Of a DNA stretch of 41,691 nucleotides, positions 32,584 to 40,369 are shown one piece after another. The stretch's first letter is position 1; the number at the start of each line of letters is the position of its first letter. Where the stretch lies: positions 1 through 41,691 of the forward strand of contig JAHZAV010000023.1 in NCBI GenBank assembly GCA_019423745.1. The letters are read 5' to 3'. The notes beneath the pieces are model-generated. The model saw only the letters and a list, made by a program, of their open reading frames with translations, made no database searches and was not told the DNA's origin. A program made the position numbers and the translations under genes. The stretch comes from Lachnospiraceae bacterium. Its GTDB lineage: Bacteria > Bacillota > Clostridia > Lachnospirales > Lachnospiraceae.

Positions 32584-33989
32584 AAATCACATTGTCTGAT
32601 CCGGGCTCCTTTAGCGTGGACTTCCAAAGAATAGCATTTCGGATAATACCTTGTGGAAAACACTATTTCTCCTCCATTTATGAAAACTTCTATAGAAGAA
32701 ACGTCCGCCAATATTTCTACCAGATGGAGTTTTTCCACCTTTGCCCGGCGCACACCGCGCCCTCCGGATATGGAGTTTTTATCTCGGTCTGTAAATTCCA
32801 TGTTAAAGTGGCCATCTTTATATTCTAATGTAAGATTTTCTCCTAAAACGGCTTGAAAATGATTTTCTTTAATCTCAGAAATTTGAGTATCATATACTTT
32901 CATTCCTTTTATGAGAAGAAAATCCTTTTCTTCTCTTTCCGCTTTTTTCCACTGGTTCAGCTCTCGGACCGGTCTCTGGCATATCTTCCCCTCTTTTAGA
33001 TACAGCTCTCTCGGAAACGTAAAACAGTGCTGCCAGCCTTCTTTGATTGCAGGATCATTTCCATACTCCTGACAATCCGGCATTCCCATCCATGCAATCA
33101 GTATCATCCGTCCATCCTCAGTCTGGAAACTTTGAGGGGCATAATAATCAAATCCATAATCCCACAGCTGATATTCTCCCAGCTGACACTCTGATAGGAC
33201 ATGTCCTTTTATTGGAAAATATCCGGATTGATAAACATTTCTTCCCTTCCAGATTTCTCCGGTCAATCCTTGTATCGATACAGATAGTATATCCTGTCCA
33301 TCTACCGTAAAATAATCCGGACATTCCCACATATAACCCATTGGTTTTGACGATGAAACTCTTTTTTCTATCTTCCAGTTTACTCTGTCATCTGATGAAA
33401 AAATCTGTACCTGTCCCTCATCTTTCTTTGTTCTAACTCCTTGCACCATATAGTATCGGTCATTCTCTTTCCATACTTTCGGATCTCGTACATGACAACT
33501 CAAATCTGCAGGATAATCTTTGTTTTGCATTAAAAGCTTTTTAGGTCCGAAAGTGATGCCATCTTCGCTTTCAACAAGTACTGTATTTCCTTCTCTTCCT
33601 GTTAAGATATAATCATAATCTTCATCTTCCCTTTTAATATTGCCCGTATAATAAATATACATTTTTCCATCATCTACAAGTGTACAGCCTGAATATACAC
33701 CATGACAGTCAAAAGGCTGGTCAGGATAAAATGCTGTTCCCTTATATTCCCATTGAATCAAATTTTTGCTCACAGCATGTCCCCACATTTTGACACCGCC
33801 GTTGACATCAAATGGAGAATATTGAAAAAAGGCATGGTAAAGTCCTTTAAACTGACACAATCCATTTGGATCATTTAGCCATCCTACCGGAGGCATCAGA
33901 TGTAACTTTTGGCGGAAACAGCCTTCAGAAAGAGCTGCTTTCTCCACCATATCTGTCAAATATTCTAAATCTCTGGTTAACGCATTCAT
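32580..33989 (-). CDS. scrB: Sucrose-6-phosphate hydrolase (GH32)
   Basis: The 469-residue enzyme shows the GH32 triad: the nucleophile Asp40 in GWLNDPNG, the transition-state stabiliser in RDP (168-170) and acid/base Glu222 in WECPDYF. A C-terminal beta-sandwich follows. It hydrolyses sucrose-6-phosphate to glucose-6-phosphate and fructose after PTS import. It lies 18 nt after scrP and is the last gene of the sucrose operon. Confidence 0.94.
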   Translation of the reverse strand: MNALTRDLEYLTDMVEKAALSEGCFRQKLHLMPPVGWLNDPNGLCQFKGLYHAFFQYSPFDVNGGVKMWGHAVSKNLIQWEYKGTAFYPDQPFDCHGVYSGCTLVDDGKMYIYYTGNIKREDEDYDYILTGREGNTVLVESEDGITFGPKKLLMQNKDYPADLSCHVRDPKVWKENDRYYMVQGVRTKKDEGQVQIFSSDDRVNWKIEKRVSSSKPMGYMWECPDYFTVDGQDILSVSIQGLTGEIWKGRNVYQSGYFPIKGHVLSECQLGEYQLWDYGFDYYAPQSFQTEDGRMILIAWMGMPDCQEYGNDPAIKEGWQHCFTFPRELYLKEGKICQRPVRELNQWKKAEREEKDFLLIKGMKVYDTQISEIKENHFQAVLGENLTLEYKDGHFNMEFTDRDKNSISGGRGVRRAKVEKLHLVEILADVSSIEVFINGGEIVFSTRYYPKCYSLEVHAKGARIRQCDF

Positions 33990-34007
33990 TGTATTTTCTC
34001 CTGCTGT

Positions 34008-35939
34008 CTATACCTTCTTAATTGTCATCACCATACTGTTATTTTCTACCTGCCCGGGCTCTGCCTTCTCTACGGAAACAAAATCATCCGCATTCGACAG
34101 AATCATCATGGTATCTGTTTCATAACCAGCAGCACGGATGGCCTCCAGATCCGCCTCGATCAGCACATCGCCAGCATGAACCTGTTCACCGCAAGCTACT
34201 TTCTTGACAAATCCTTTTCCTTCCATTTTGACTGTATCAATTCCTATATGGATTAATATCTCTCCTCCTGCCTTTGTTGTCAGGCAGACTGCATGACCAG
34301 TATCATAAACAAGAGATATCTCCCCGTCGCAAGGCGATGTGATTTTTCCGTCCTCCGGAATAACAGCTACCGTAGTTCCCAGGATTTCGGATGCAAATGT
34401 CTCATCACTGACTTGAGAAAGCGGAATCATTTCTCCTTTTACTGGACTGAAAAGGATTTCCTCTGCCTGCTCTTTCTCTTCCATCTTTACAGCTTCTTCC
34501 GATTCTTTTTCTTCCAGCATCTTATCATCTTGAACTACTGTCTTTTCTACAGGTTTTGCATCCTTATAAAGAATAAAAGAAATGATGAATGCAACCCCAA
34601 CTGCTATTGCCATTTCAATCATATATTGAACCGGCTGATCCAGACACAGCAAAATACCAAAAATTCCTGTCACACCAGTTCCTTTTGCTCCAAGATGCAC
34701 GATAGATGCATATAATGCTCCGCATCCTCCACCAATACATCCTGCAATAAATGGTTTGAAAAATCTTAAGTTCACACCAAAGATCGCCGGTTCTGTAATT
34801 CCCATAAACGCACTTAAAGAAGAAGGAAGTGCAAGGGATTTTACCTTTTTGTCTCTGGACTTCAGTCCCACTGCCAATGCAGCTGCACCTTGTGCTACAT
34901 TTGCCGCACTTGCAAGAGGCAACCAATATGTCAGTCCGTACTGCGCAAGCTGTCCAAGGTCAATCGCGGTATACATCTGATGAATGCCTGTTACCACTGT
35001 TGGTGCGTAAAGTGCTCCCATAACAAGGCTTCCCAGCCCCAATGGAAGAGTAAGAAGCCACTGAATTGCATCCAAAACTGCATTCTCTGCCCATACAAAC
35101 ACAGGTCCAATAGCTGCCAAGGTAAGATATCCTGTCACAAACACGCTGACAAGAGGCGTTACAAAAAGATCCAAAACTTCCGGTACAATCTTATGCAACT
35201 TCTTCTCCAATACAGACAAAAGCCATACTGCGATCACAACCGGAATTACATGCCCCTGATAGCCAACCATATCAATATCATACAGTCCAAAAAAGACTGA
35301 CTGTGTTGCCTGTACTCCCTGCTCCGCAACGGTATAAGCATTCTGAAGACTTGGATGAATCATAATCATACCAATAACAGCTCCCAAATAAGGATTTGCT
35401 CCAAATGCCTTTGCCGCTGAAAATCCAATTAATATTTGCAGAAAAGAATAGGCAATGTTGCTGAAAAGATTCGCAAATACATAAATAGAACTTGAGGTGT
35501 CAATATTAAGGAACCCATTACTATTCATAAAATCCAGTGAATTCATAATTCCCATCAGGAATCCGCTGGCAACAATAGCCGGAATAATAGGCACAAAAAT
35601 ATCTCCCAGAAGTTTAATCGCCCTCATAAACATATTCTGTTTTTGTGCCGCTGCTTCCTTTGCTTCTGCCTTTGTACTGGCAGTGATGCCGCCTATATCC
35701 ACAAATTCATCAAACACCTTGTTCACTGTTCCTGTTCCAAGGATAATCTGAAGCTGCCCGGAAGCCTCAAAAACTCCTTTTACACCTTCTACATTTTCCA
35801 GTGCTTCTTTGTTTGCTTTCTCATTATCCGCAATAACTAGTCTAAGTCTTGTCGCACAATGTGCCGCTGAGACAATATTCTTGCTACCACCCACAAGATC
35901 CAGTATTTCCTGGGCAGTTTTTTTGTAATCCATTGCCAT
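34008..35939 (-). CDS. scrP: Sucrose-specific PTS enzyme IIBCA
   Basis: The 643-residue fused protein has EIIB with phospho-Cys28 in AAHCATRLRL, membrane EIIC (~105-475), a Glu/Lys-rich linker and EIIA with phospho-His564 in ILIHIGIDTV. The architecture is that of sucrose or beta-glucoside permeases; scrB next to it makes sucrose most likely. The start at 35939 is set by AAAGGAG upstream; an open frame continues to 36083 but runs through the scrR terminator. It uses the ptsH and ptsI products for phosphate. Confidence 0.92.
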   Translation of the reverse strand: MAMDYKKTAQEILDLVGGSKNIVSAAHCATRLRLVIADNEKANKEALENVEGVKGVFEASGQLQIILGTGTVNKVFDEFVDIGGITASTKAEAKEAAAQKQNMFMRAIKLLGDIFVPIIPAIVASGFLMGIMNSLDFMNSNGFLNIDTSSSIYVFANLFSNIAYSFLQILIGFSAAKAFGANPYLGAVIGMIMIHPSLQNAYTVAEQGVQATQSVFFGLYDIDMVGYQGHVIPVVIAVWLLSVLEKKLHKIVPEVLDLFVTPLVSVFVTGYLTLAAIGPVFVWAENAVLDAIQWLLTLPLGLGSLVMGALYAPTVVTGIHQMYTAIDLGQLAQYGLTYWLPLASAANVAQGAAALAVGLKSRDKKVKSLALPSSLSAFMGITEPAIFGVNLRFFKPFIAGCIGGGCGALYASIVHLGAKGTGVTGIFGILLCLDQPVQYMIEMAIAVGVAFIISFILYKDAKPVEKTVVQDDKMLEEKESEEAVKMEEKEQAEEILFSPVKGEMIPLSQVSDETFASEILGTTVAVIPEDGKITSPCDGEISLVYDTGHAVCLTTKAGGEILIHIGIDTVKMEGKGFVKKVACGEQVHAGDVLIEADLEAIRAAGYETDTMMILSNADDFVSVEKAEPGQVENNSMVMTIKKV

Positions 35940-35959
35940 ACCTGCTCTCACTCCTTTAT

Positions 35960-35975
35960 ATGTAATCGATTTCAT
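35960..35975. promoter_or_regulatory. Putative ScrR (LacI-type) operator
   Basis: ATGTAATCGATTTCAT is a 16-bp near-palindrome (one mismatched pair) centred on CG, as in LacI-family operators. It lies between the predicted -10 and the ribosome site of scrP, where a bound repressor would block transcription. Confidence 0.7.
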
Positions 35976-35988
35976 ATTTTCTGAAATA

Positions 35989-36017
35989 ATCATAAATAAA
36001 AAAATGCCATTTGTAAA
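35989..36017 (-). promoter_or_regulatory. scrP promoter nested in the scrR terminator
   Basis: On the minus strand TTTACA (36012-36017), 17 nt and TATGAT (35989-35994) match five of six bases each. The -35 lies in the loop of the terminator hairpin at 36000-36029. Confidence 0.65.
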
Positions 36018-36029
36018 GATGGCATTTTT
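36000..36029. terminator. scrR terminator
   Basis: AAAAATGCCAT (36000-36010) pairs with ATGGCATTTTT (36019-36029) around an 8-nt loop, ending in a T-run in the minus direction. It separates scrR transcription from scrP. Confidence 0.85.
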
Positions 36030-36095
36030 ACTGATTTTCTTATTGTATTTTTGTATAAATTCACAGCCATATTCTACATACACTGCAAAAACATC

Positions 36096-37067
36096 CTACA
36101 TATTCTTCATCTCATATCCCAGTTTCATTTGCATGGAAATGTCCTGTCCATTTTCTATCACATCAATAAGAAGCTCCGCCCCTTTCACTCCACTTGTTTT
36201 ATAACCGAAATGAACGGTAGGTATTCCCCCTGTAACTGCCTTCAGAAATTGATTATCACCAAATCCTGTAACCAGTATTTTCCCCTTTTTCTCCGGGAAA
36301 TCTCTCTGAATTGCTTCCAACACTCCGGCAGCTATCGTATCTGTGGCACAACATATGATATCGATATCACTTTCTGTCTGCAACAACTCACAAGCTTTTT
36401 CATAACCAGATTCCATAGTAAATTCTGCTTCTTTTCGAAGTAATTCGTCAATTTTTATACCGCTTTTGGCGAGACCTGACATAAAGCCGTCTTCTCTTCC
36501 TGTTCCGACCGCTTTATCTTCTCTTGTTACACCAATATACGCTATTTTCTTTTCCTTGGATTTTCCTACATACAATCCCATTTCTTTTGCAGCACCATAA
36601 TCATCATGATATACACAATTTTCACCGTCCATGTGCTGGCCAATGACAACAATCGGTGTTTTTGCCTCACGTATATGTTTTCTATGTTTTCTTGTAAGAA
36701 TTGTAGCAATTAGAATAATTCCATCTACCGGATAATTTTCAAACAAATGGATATATTCCAGCTCTTTCTCGGGATTGTTATCTGTCGTGGCAAGAAGCAT
36801 CTGATACCCTTTTTCCTGTAATACTGTCCCGATCCCATCTGTTACTCTGCTTATGGTCTCCGAGCTGATTTTAGGAACAACCACCCCCACAAGTCGGGTC
36901 TGCTTTGTGCGCAGTATTCTTGCCTGCATAGAAGGACGATACCCTGTTTTTTCAATAATTTCACGAATCTTTTCCTTCTTTTCTTCGCTGACATAACCTC
37001 CATTGAGATATCTTGATACTGCCGCACTGGACACTCCTGCAAGTCTGGCAATTTCCTTAATGGTCAT
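36096..37067 (-). CDS. scrR: LacI-family sucrose operon repressor
   Basis: The 323-residue protein has the LacI DNA-binding domain (MTIKEIARLAGVSSAAVSRYLN, hinge near residues 45-60) and a periplasmic-binding-like effector domain (~60-320). It lies directly before scrP-scrB, and a CG-centred palindrome stands at that promoter. The start overlaps the upstream dehydrogenase-like gene by 11 nt, with GAGGAGGAAGG inside that gene. The inducer is probably fructose or a sucrose derivative (inference from the ScrR family). Confidence 0.88.
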   Translation of the reverse strand: MTIKEIARLAGVSSAAVSRYLNGGYVSEEKKEKIREIIEKTGYRPSMQARILRTKQTRLVGVVVPKISSETISRVTDGIGTVLQEKGYQMLLATTDNNPEKELEYIHLFENYPVDGIILIATILTRKHRKHIREAKTPIVVIGQHMDGENCVYHDDYGAAKEMGLYVGKSKEKKIAYIGVTREDKAVGTGREDGFMSGLAKSGIKIDELLRKEAEFTMESGYEKACELLQTESDIDIICCATDTIAAGVLEAIQRDFPEKKGKILVTGFGDNQFLKAVTGGIPTVHFGYKTSGVKGAELLIDVIENGQDISMQMKLGYEMKNM

Positions 37068-37971
37068 ATCCTTCCTCCTCCAGAAATTGTTTCAGATTTG
37101 CCAGCACTTTTTCATTAAGCCTTACAACCGCTTGTTTTGTCATTCCTGATGATTTTTTCAAACAGGAAACATTTTTATATCGTAACAATTCTTCCTCTCC
37201 AAGCCCCATCAATGTATCACAAAAATACCAAGTATTCTCCTTTGACAGCCACTTTTTCATCGCTTCTGTATCAAAGCACGGGCTCAAAGCTGTATTAAAA
37301 AGAATCTTATCTTTTCCCATAAGCTCCATTTCTCTTTCATGAAGCAAAATCACATTCTTACTAAGACAGCTGCAGATCACATTGCAGGATGTAAGGAGTT
37401 CATCCAGCTCCAGATAATGGTATCCATTCTTCTCTTCCAGATCCTTTTTTCTTGTTCTGCTGTAATAACTGACATCGGCACCAAAAGCTGAAAAAGCTGC
37501 TGCTACAGCCTGAGCACTTGCCCCCATTCCCAAAATACCCACACGGATTCCTGACACTTCGGATTCCTCTCCAAGAAAAGGCGCATACCCTCCTGTACCC
37601 TGAAGCATACGGATTACTTCTCCAATAACATATTCTGCCACTCCCTGATCTCCATAATCACGAACGCCTTTTACACAAATGCCGTTTTCTCGTGCATACC
37701 GGATGTCTACATTAGAACTGGCTTCTGAATAGAGGCTGCAACACATACCGATATATTTCAGATTTTTACACTTTTTCAGAACAGATTCTCCAATAGAATA
37801 CCGGTAACTTACAAAAGCAACATCAGAATCGCCAATCCTATCTGCAATCTCCTCTTCATCTCTGGGAAGCGTATCATAAAAAATTGCCTCCTCAAAGTAT
37901 TGTTCTATCTCTCTTTTGGTCCCATCGAGAAGAGACACTGGCTCGATGGCTGTTATTTTATTTAATTTCAT
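37057..37971 (-). CDS. 2-hydroxyacid dehydrogenase-like protein lacking catalytic residues
   Basis: The 304-residue protein has the two-domain D-2-hydroxyacid dehydrogenase layout, with a Rossmann motif GILGMGASA (~145-153) whose last Gly is Ala. Active family members have Arg in an N-x-x-R-G motif, a Glu about 30 residues later and a His in a PH motif. Here these positions read NTALS (226-230), TLMGLGEEE (253-261) and KKSSGMT (272-278). The Arg and His are absent and the Glu is not placed convincingly. NAD(H) binding may remain, perhaps for sensing. It is co-transcribed with scrR. GGAGGG precedes the ATG. Confidence 0.8.
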   Translation of the reverse strand: MKLNKITAIEPVSLLDGTKREIEQYFEEAIFYDTLPRDEEEIADRIGDSDVAFVSYRYSIGESVLKKCKNLKYIGMCCSLYSEASSNVDIRYARENGICVKGVRDYGDQGVAEYVIGEVIRMLQGTGGYAPFLGEESEVSGIRVGILGMGASAQAVAAAFSAFGADVSYYSRTRKKDLEEKNGYHYLELDELLTSCNVICSCLSKNVILLHEREMELMGKDKILFNTALSPCFDTEAMKKWLSKENTWYFCDTLMGLGEEELLRYKNVSCLKKSSGMTKQAVVRLNEKVLANLKQFLEEEGYDH

Positions 37972-38004
37972 CTAACTTTCCCTCCGACTTTTGAATCTGC
38001 CTCC

Positions 38005-38033
38005 ATCATATCACTGAATGCTCTCGGAAGCAA
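38005..38033 (-). promoter_or_regulatory. Candidate promoter of the dehydrogenase-like gene and scrR
   Basis: On the minus strand TTGCTT (38028-38033), 17 nt and TATGAT (38005-38010) lie about 30 nt before the start at 37971. Confidence 0.5.
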
Positions 38034-38058
38034 TCTTCCTGTTAAAGTCAAACGAAAT

Positions 38059-39096
38059 TTATACTTTCTGGTTTCCAATGGACCATACATGACTTTCTTT
38101 TGCTAATGCCGCAGTATTTTGCGCCATCACGCCGACAAGAGCATGCGGAATATAGGGTTCTTCCAAATACGCGCATTCCTCCTTCGTTAAAGACAGTTCC
38201 ACTGCCTTGGCAGCTCCTTCAATATGATGCAGCTTGGTCGCCCCTACAACGGGTGCGGTCACCTTCGTCAAAAGCCATGCCAAAGAAATCTCCGTCATAG
38301 AAACTCTATACTTCTTAGCAAGTTCTTCTACTCGTTCAATAATTACCCTGTCTTGTACAGCAGTAGCATCATACTTTAAATGTGCGTAACTATCCTCTTG
38401 AAAGCGCTTGGAAGATTCGCCTGGATATTTGGAAAGTCTCCCTCCGGCAAGCGGGCTATAAGGTGTCATCGCAATCCGGTCCTCTATACAAAGTTCCTTC
38501 ATTTCTCTTTCTTCCTCTCTGAAAATCAGATTATAATGTCCCTGAACGGATATAAATTTAGAAAATCCTTCTTTTTCTGCTAAAGCATTCGCTTTCGCAA
38601 GCTGCCATGCAAAACAGTTAGATATTCCAATATAACGAGTTTTTCCAGCTTTCACCATGTTATGAAGTCCTTCCATAATATCATAAAGAGGGGTTTGATA
38701 GTCTCACATGTGATAAATATACAGATCTACATAATCTATACCCAGATTATGCAGACTTTTGTTTAGCATCTTTTCAATATGCTGCTGTCCTGTAATACTT
38801 TCTGCAATTTCATTTTGTGTACGAGGCAAAAATTTTGTCGCTACGACGATATCATCTCGTTTTGTAAAATCTTTTAGTGCTCGTCCAAGATACTGTTCAC
38901 TTGTACCACTTTGATAAGCAATTGCAGTATCAAAAAAATTCACTCCCAGATCCAGCCCTCGTTTCATAATACTGCGAGAATTTTCTTCATCCAGCGTCCA
39001 GGAATGCTGTCCATTTTTTGCATCTCCGAATCCCATACATCCCATGCAAATCCGCGAAACAATAAGATCTGATGTGCCAAGTTTTGTGTATTTCAT
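38059..39096 (-). pseudogene. Aldo/keto reductase interrupted by a single in-frame TGA
   Basis: The reading frame is otherwise intact for about 345 codons and matches aldo/keto reductases of the YakC/IolS type. The N-terminal half has the catalytic Asp/Tyr region FFDTAIAYQSG, Lys in VVATKF and His in LYIYHM. Codon 131 (38704-38706) is TGA, where family members have Trp (HxWDYxTPxxE), and the same frame resumes at once with DYQTPLYDIMEGLHN. One G-to-A change of TGG explains it. There is no reason to assume selenocysteine. GGAGG precedes the ATG at 39096. The unit lies after a lysR2-linked promoter module. A sequencing error is the main alternative. Confidence 0.85.
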
Positions 39097-39162
39097 TTTG
39101 TTACCTCCATTCCAAACCATCCTTTGCCCGATTCACCCCAGCAAAATATTGTATTGTCATAT

Positions 39163-39195
39163 AAAAAATAGCAGGTGTATTCTTAACACCTACTA
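39163..39195 (-). terminator. Terminator-like hairpin after lysR2 / leader of the aldo/keto reductase
   Basis: TAGCAGGTGT (39169-39178) pairs with ACACCTACTA (39186-39195), with one G-T wobble on the minus-strand RNA, and is followed on the minus strand by six T. It could end lysR2 or act as an attenuator of the reductase gene, because the promoter module lies immediately upstream. Confidence 0.78.
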
Positions 39196-39231
39196 TTGTA
39201 TTCTTCATTTCTTTTCATGTCTAATACCCAT
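39195..39231 (-). promoter_or_regulatory. Promoter and putative LysR box for the aldo/keto reductase
   Basis: On the minus strand ATGGGTATTAGACATG (39216-39231) contains the -35 TTAGAC (39219-39224). An 18-nt spacer and TACAAT (39195-39200) follow. The layout equals that at 1017-1053 next to lysR1. Confidence 0.65.
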
Positions 39232-39250
39232 ATCAATGGACAAGAAATAC

Positions 39251-40123
39251 CTAATCTGTATTTCTCAAAAAATCAAGAAAGGTATGTACCGTAGAAGAAA
39301 ACATTTGATTTTTCTTCCATGCCAATACCGCACCAGTTTCTAGGGCAGGCGAAATAGGAATAAATTTCAGATCATTATAACCCAAATCCAAATCAAAACA
39401 AAGCGCTACTCCTACGTGATGACGAACCATATTTGCTGCATTTATGATCAAATTATAAGTTGCTGCTATTTCTATATGTTCGAATTCCTCTCCAAACCAG
39501 GAAGAAAGTTCATGTTGCACACTTAAACGCCCTGGAATCAGAAGCGGGATTCCAATTAAATCTTGAACAGTAGCATTCTCTTTTTCATACATCGGATCCC
39601 CTTGCGCGACCAGAACACCCCAGCGTTCTTTCTTCTCCATTCGTAAAAAGTCATATTTAGATATGTCCACTGGTTCTGTTAGAAGGCCAATATCAAGAAT
39701 CCCCTGTTCAATTCGATCTTTTACATCATCTGCGGTAGCACTATATATTTGAAAACTGACAAGGGGATACAACTCCCGAAATTGATACATTTTTTCTGAT
39801 AAGAAAGACATACTTTTTGTCTCCCCGCAGCCAATTGCAATTTCTCCAGATAGCTCATTGTCCTTATAAGAAAATTCTGCCTTTGTTTTTTCTGCCAATA
39901 AAACAATTTCCTCCGCTCTTCGTTTCAGCCGCAGACCATCTTCAGTCAATATGATACTATGTTTACTCCTTTGAAATAACTTGGTCCCTAATTCCTCTTC
40001 CAGCTGCATCAATTGCCGCGAAAGAGTTGGCTGGGTCAGATGCAATAGGTTTGCCGCCTTCGTTATATTTTCTTCACGGGCAACCATTAGAAAATATTTT
40101 AAAATTCTTAATTCCATATTCAT
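39251..40123 (-). CDS. LysR-family transcriptional regulator (lysR2), paralogue of lysR1
   Basis: The 290-residue protein has the LysR helix-turn-helix (residues ~3-60, NITKAANLLHLTQPTLSRQ) and an effector-binding domain. It resembles lysR1 along its whole length, including the REENIT, RRAEEIV, KKERWG and AWKK blocks. It points toward the interrupted aldo/keto reductase and ends just before that gene's promoter module. AGGAGG precedes two possible starts, at 40123 (5 nt) and 40117 (11 nt); the second aligns with the lysR1 start. Confidence 0.9.
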   Translation of the reverse strand: MNMELRILKYFLMVAREENITKAANLLHLTQPTLSRQLMQLEEELGTKLFQRSKHSIILTEDGLRLKRRAEEIVLLAEKTKAEFSYKDNELSGEIAIGCGETKSMSFLSEKMYQFRELYPLVSFQIYSATADDVKDRIEQGILDIGLLTEPVDISKYDFLRMEKKERWGVLVAQGDPMYEKENATVQDLIGIPLLIPGRLSVQHELSSWFGEEFEHIEIAATYNLIINAANMVRHHVGVALCFDLDLGYNDLKFIPISPALETGAVLAWKKNQMFSSTVHTFLDFLRNTD

Positions 40124-40141
40124 CCTTGCCTCCTAATATAT

Positions 40142-40170
40142 AGTATACTAAGTATCCTATATATAGTCAA
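40142..40170 (-). promoter_or_regulatory. Promoter of lysR2
   Basis: On the minus strand TTGACT (40165-40170), 17 nt and TATACT (40142-40147) lie 18 nt before the start. The region is rich in short palindromes such as AGTATACT. The ~100 nt further upstream hold nothing I can recognise. Confidence 0.65.
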
Positions 40171-40272
40171 AATACCAAATGATCTATCCCCTTAGAAACT
40201 GTTTCATCGTCTCCATGTCTACTGGTTTAATGGAAAAAAATAAATTACATAAAATAATTTTAATCACAAAAA

Positions 40273-40302
40273 CAACGCCCTGTTCCTCAGAACAGGGCGT
40301 TG
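40273..40302 (-). terminator. ppdK terminator
   Basis: A 13-bp perfect GC-rich stem (40273-40285 with 40290-40302) with a CTCA loop is followed in the minus direction by TTTTTGTG. Confidence 0.93.
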
Positions 40303-40369
40303 CCTTTATTATATACCGGTCTATCGCAGACCAGCATCCGCCTATAATTTACACAAACCGAAGTACAAA

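Noticed and set aside
38704..38706. TGA as a selenocysteine codon in the aldo/keto reductase
   Set aside because: Family members have Trp, not Cys, at this position, and I see no SECIS-like reason for recoding.
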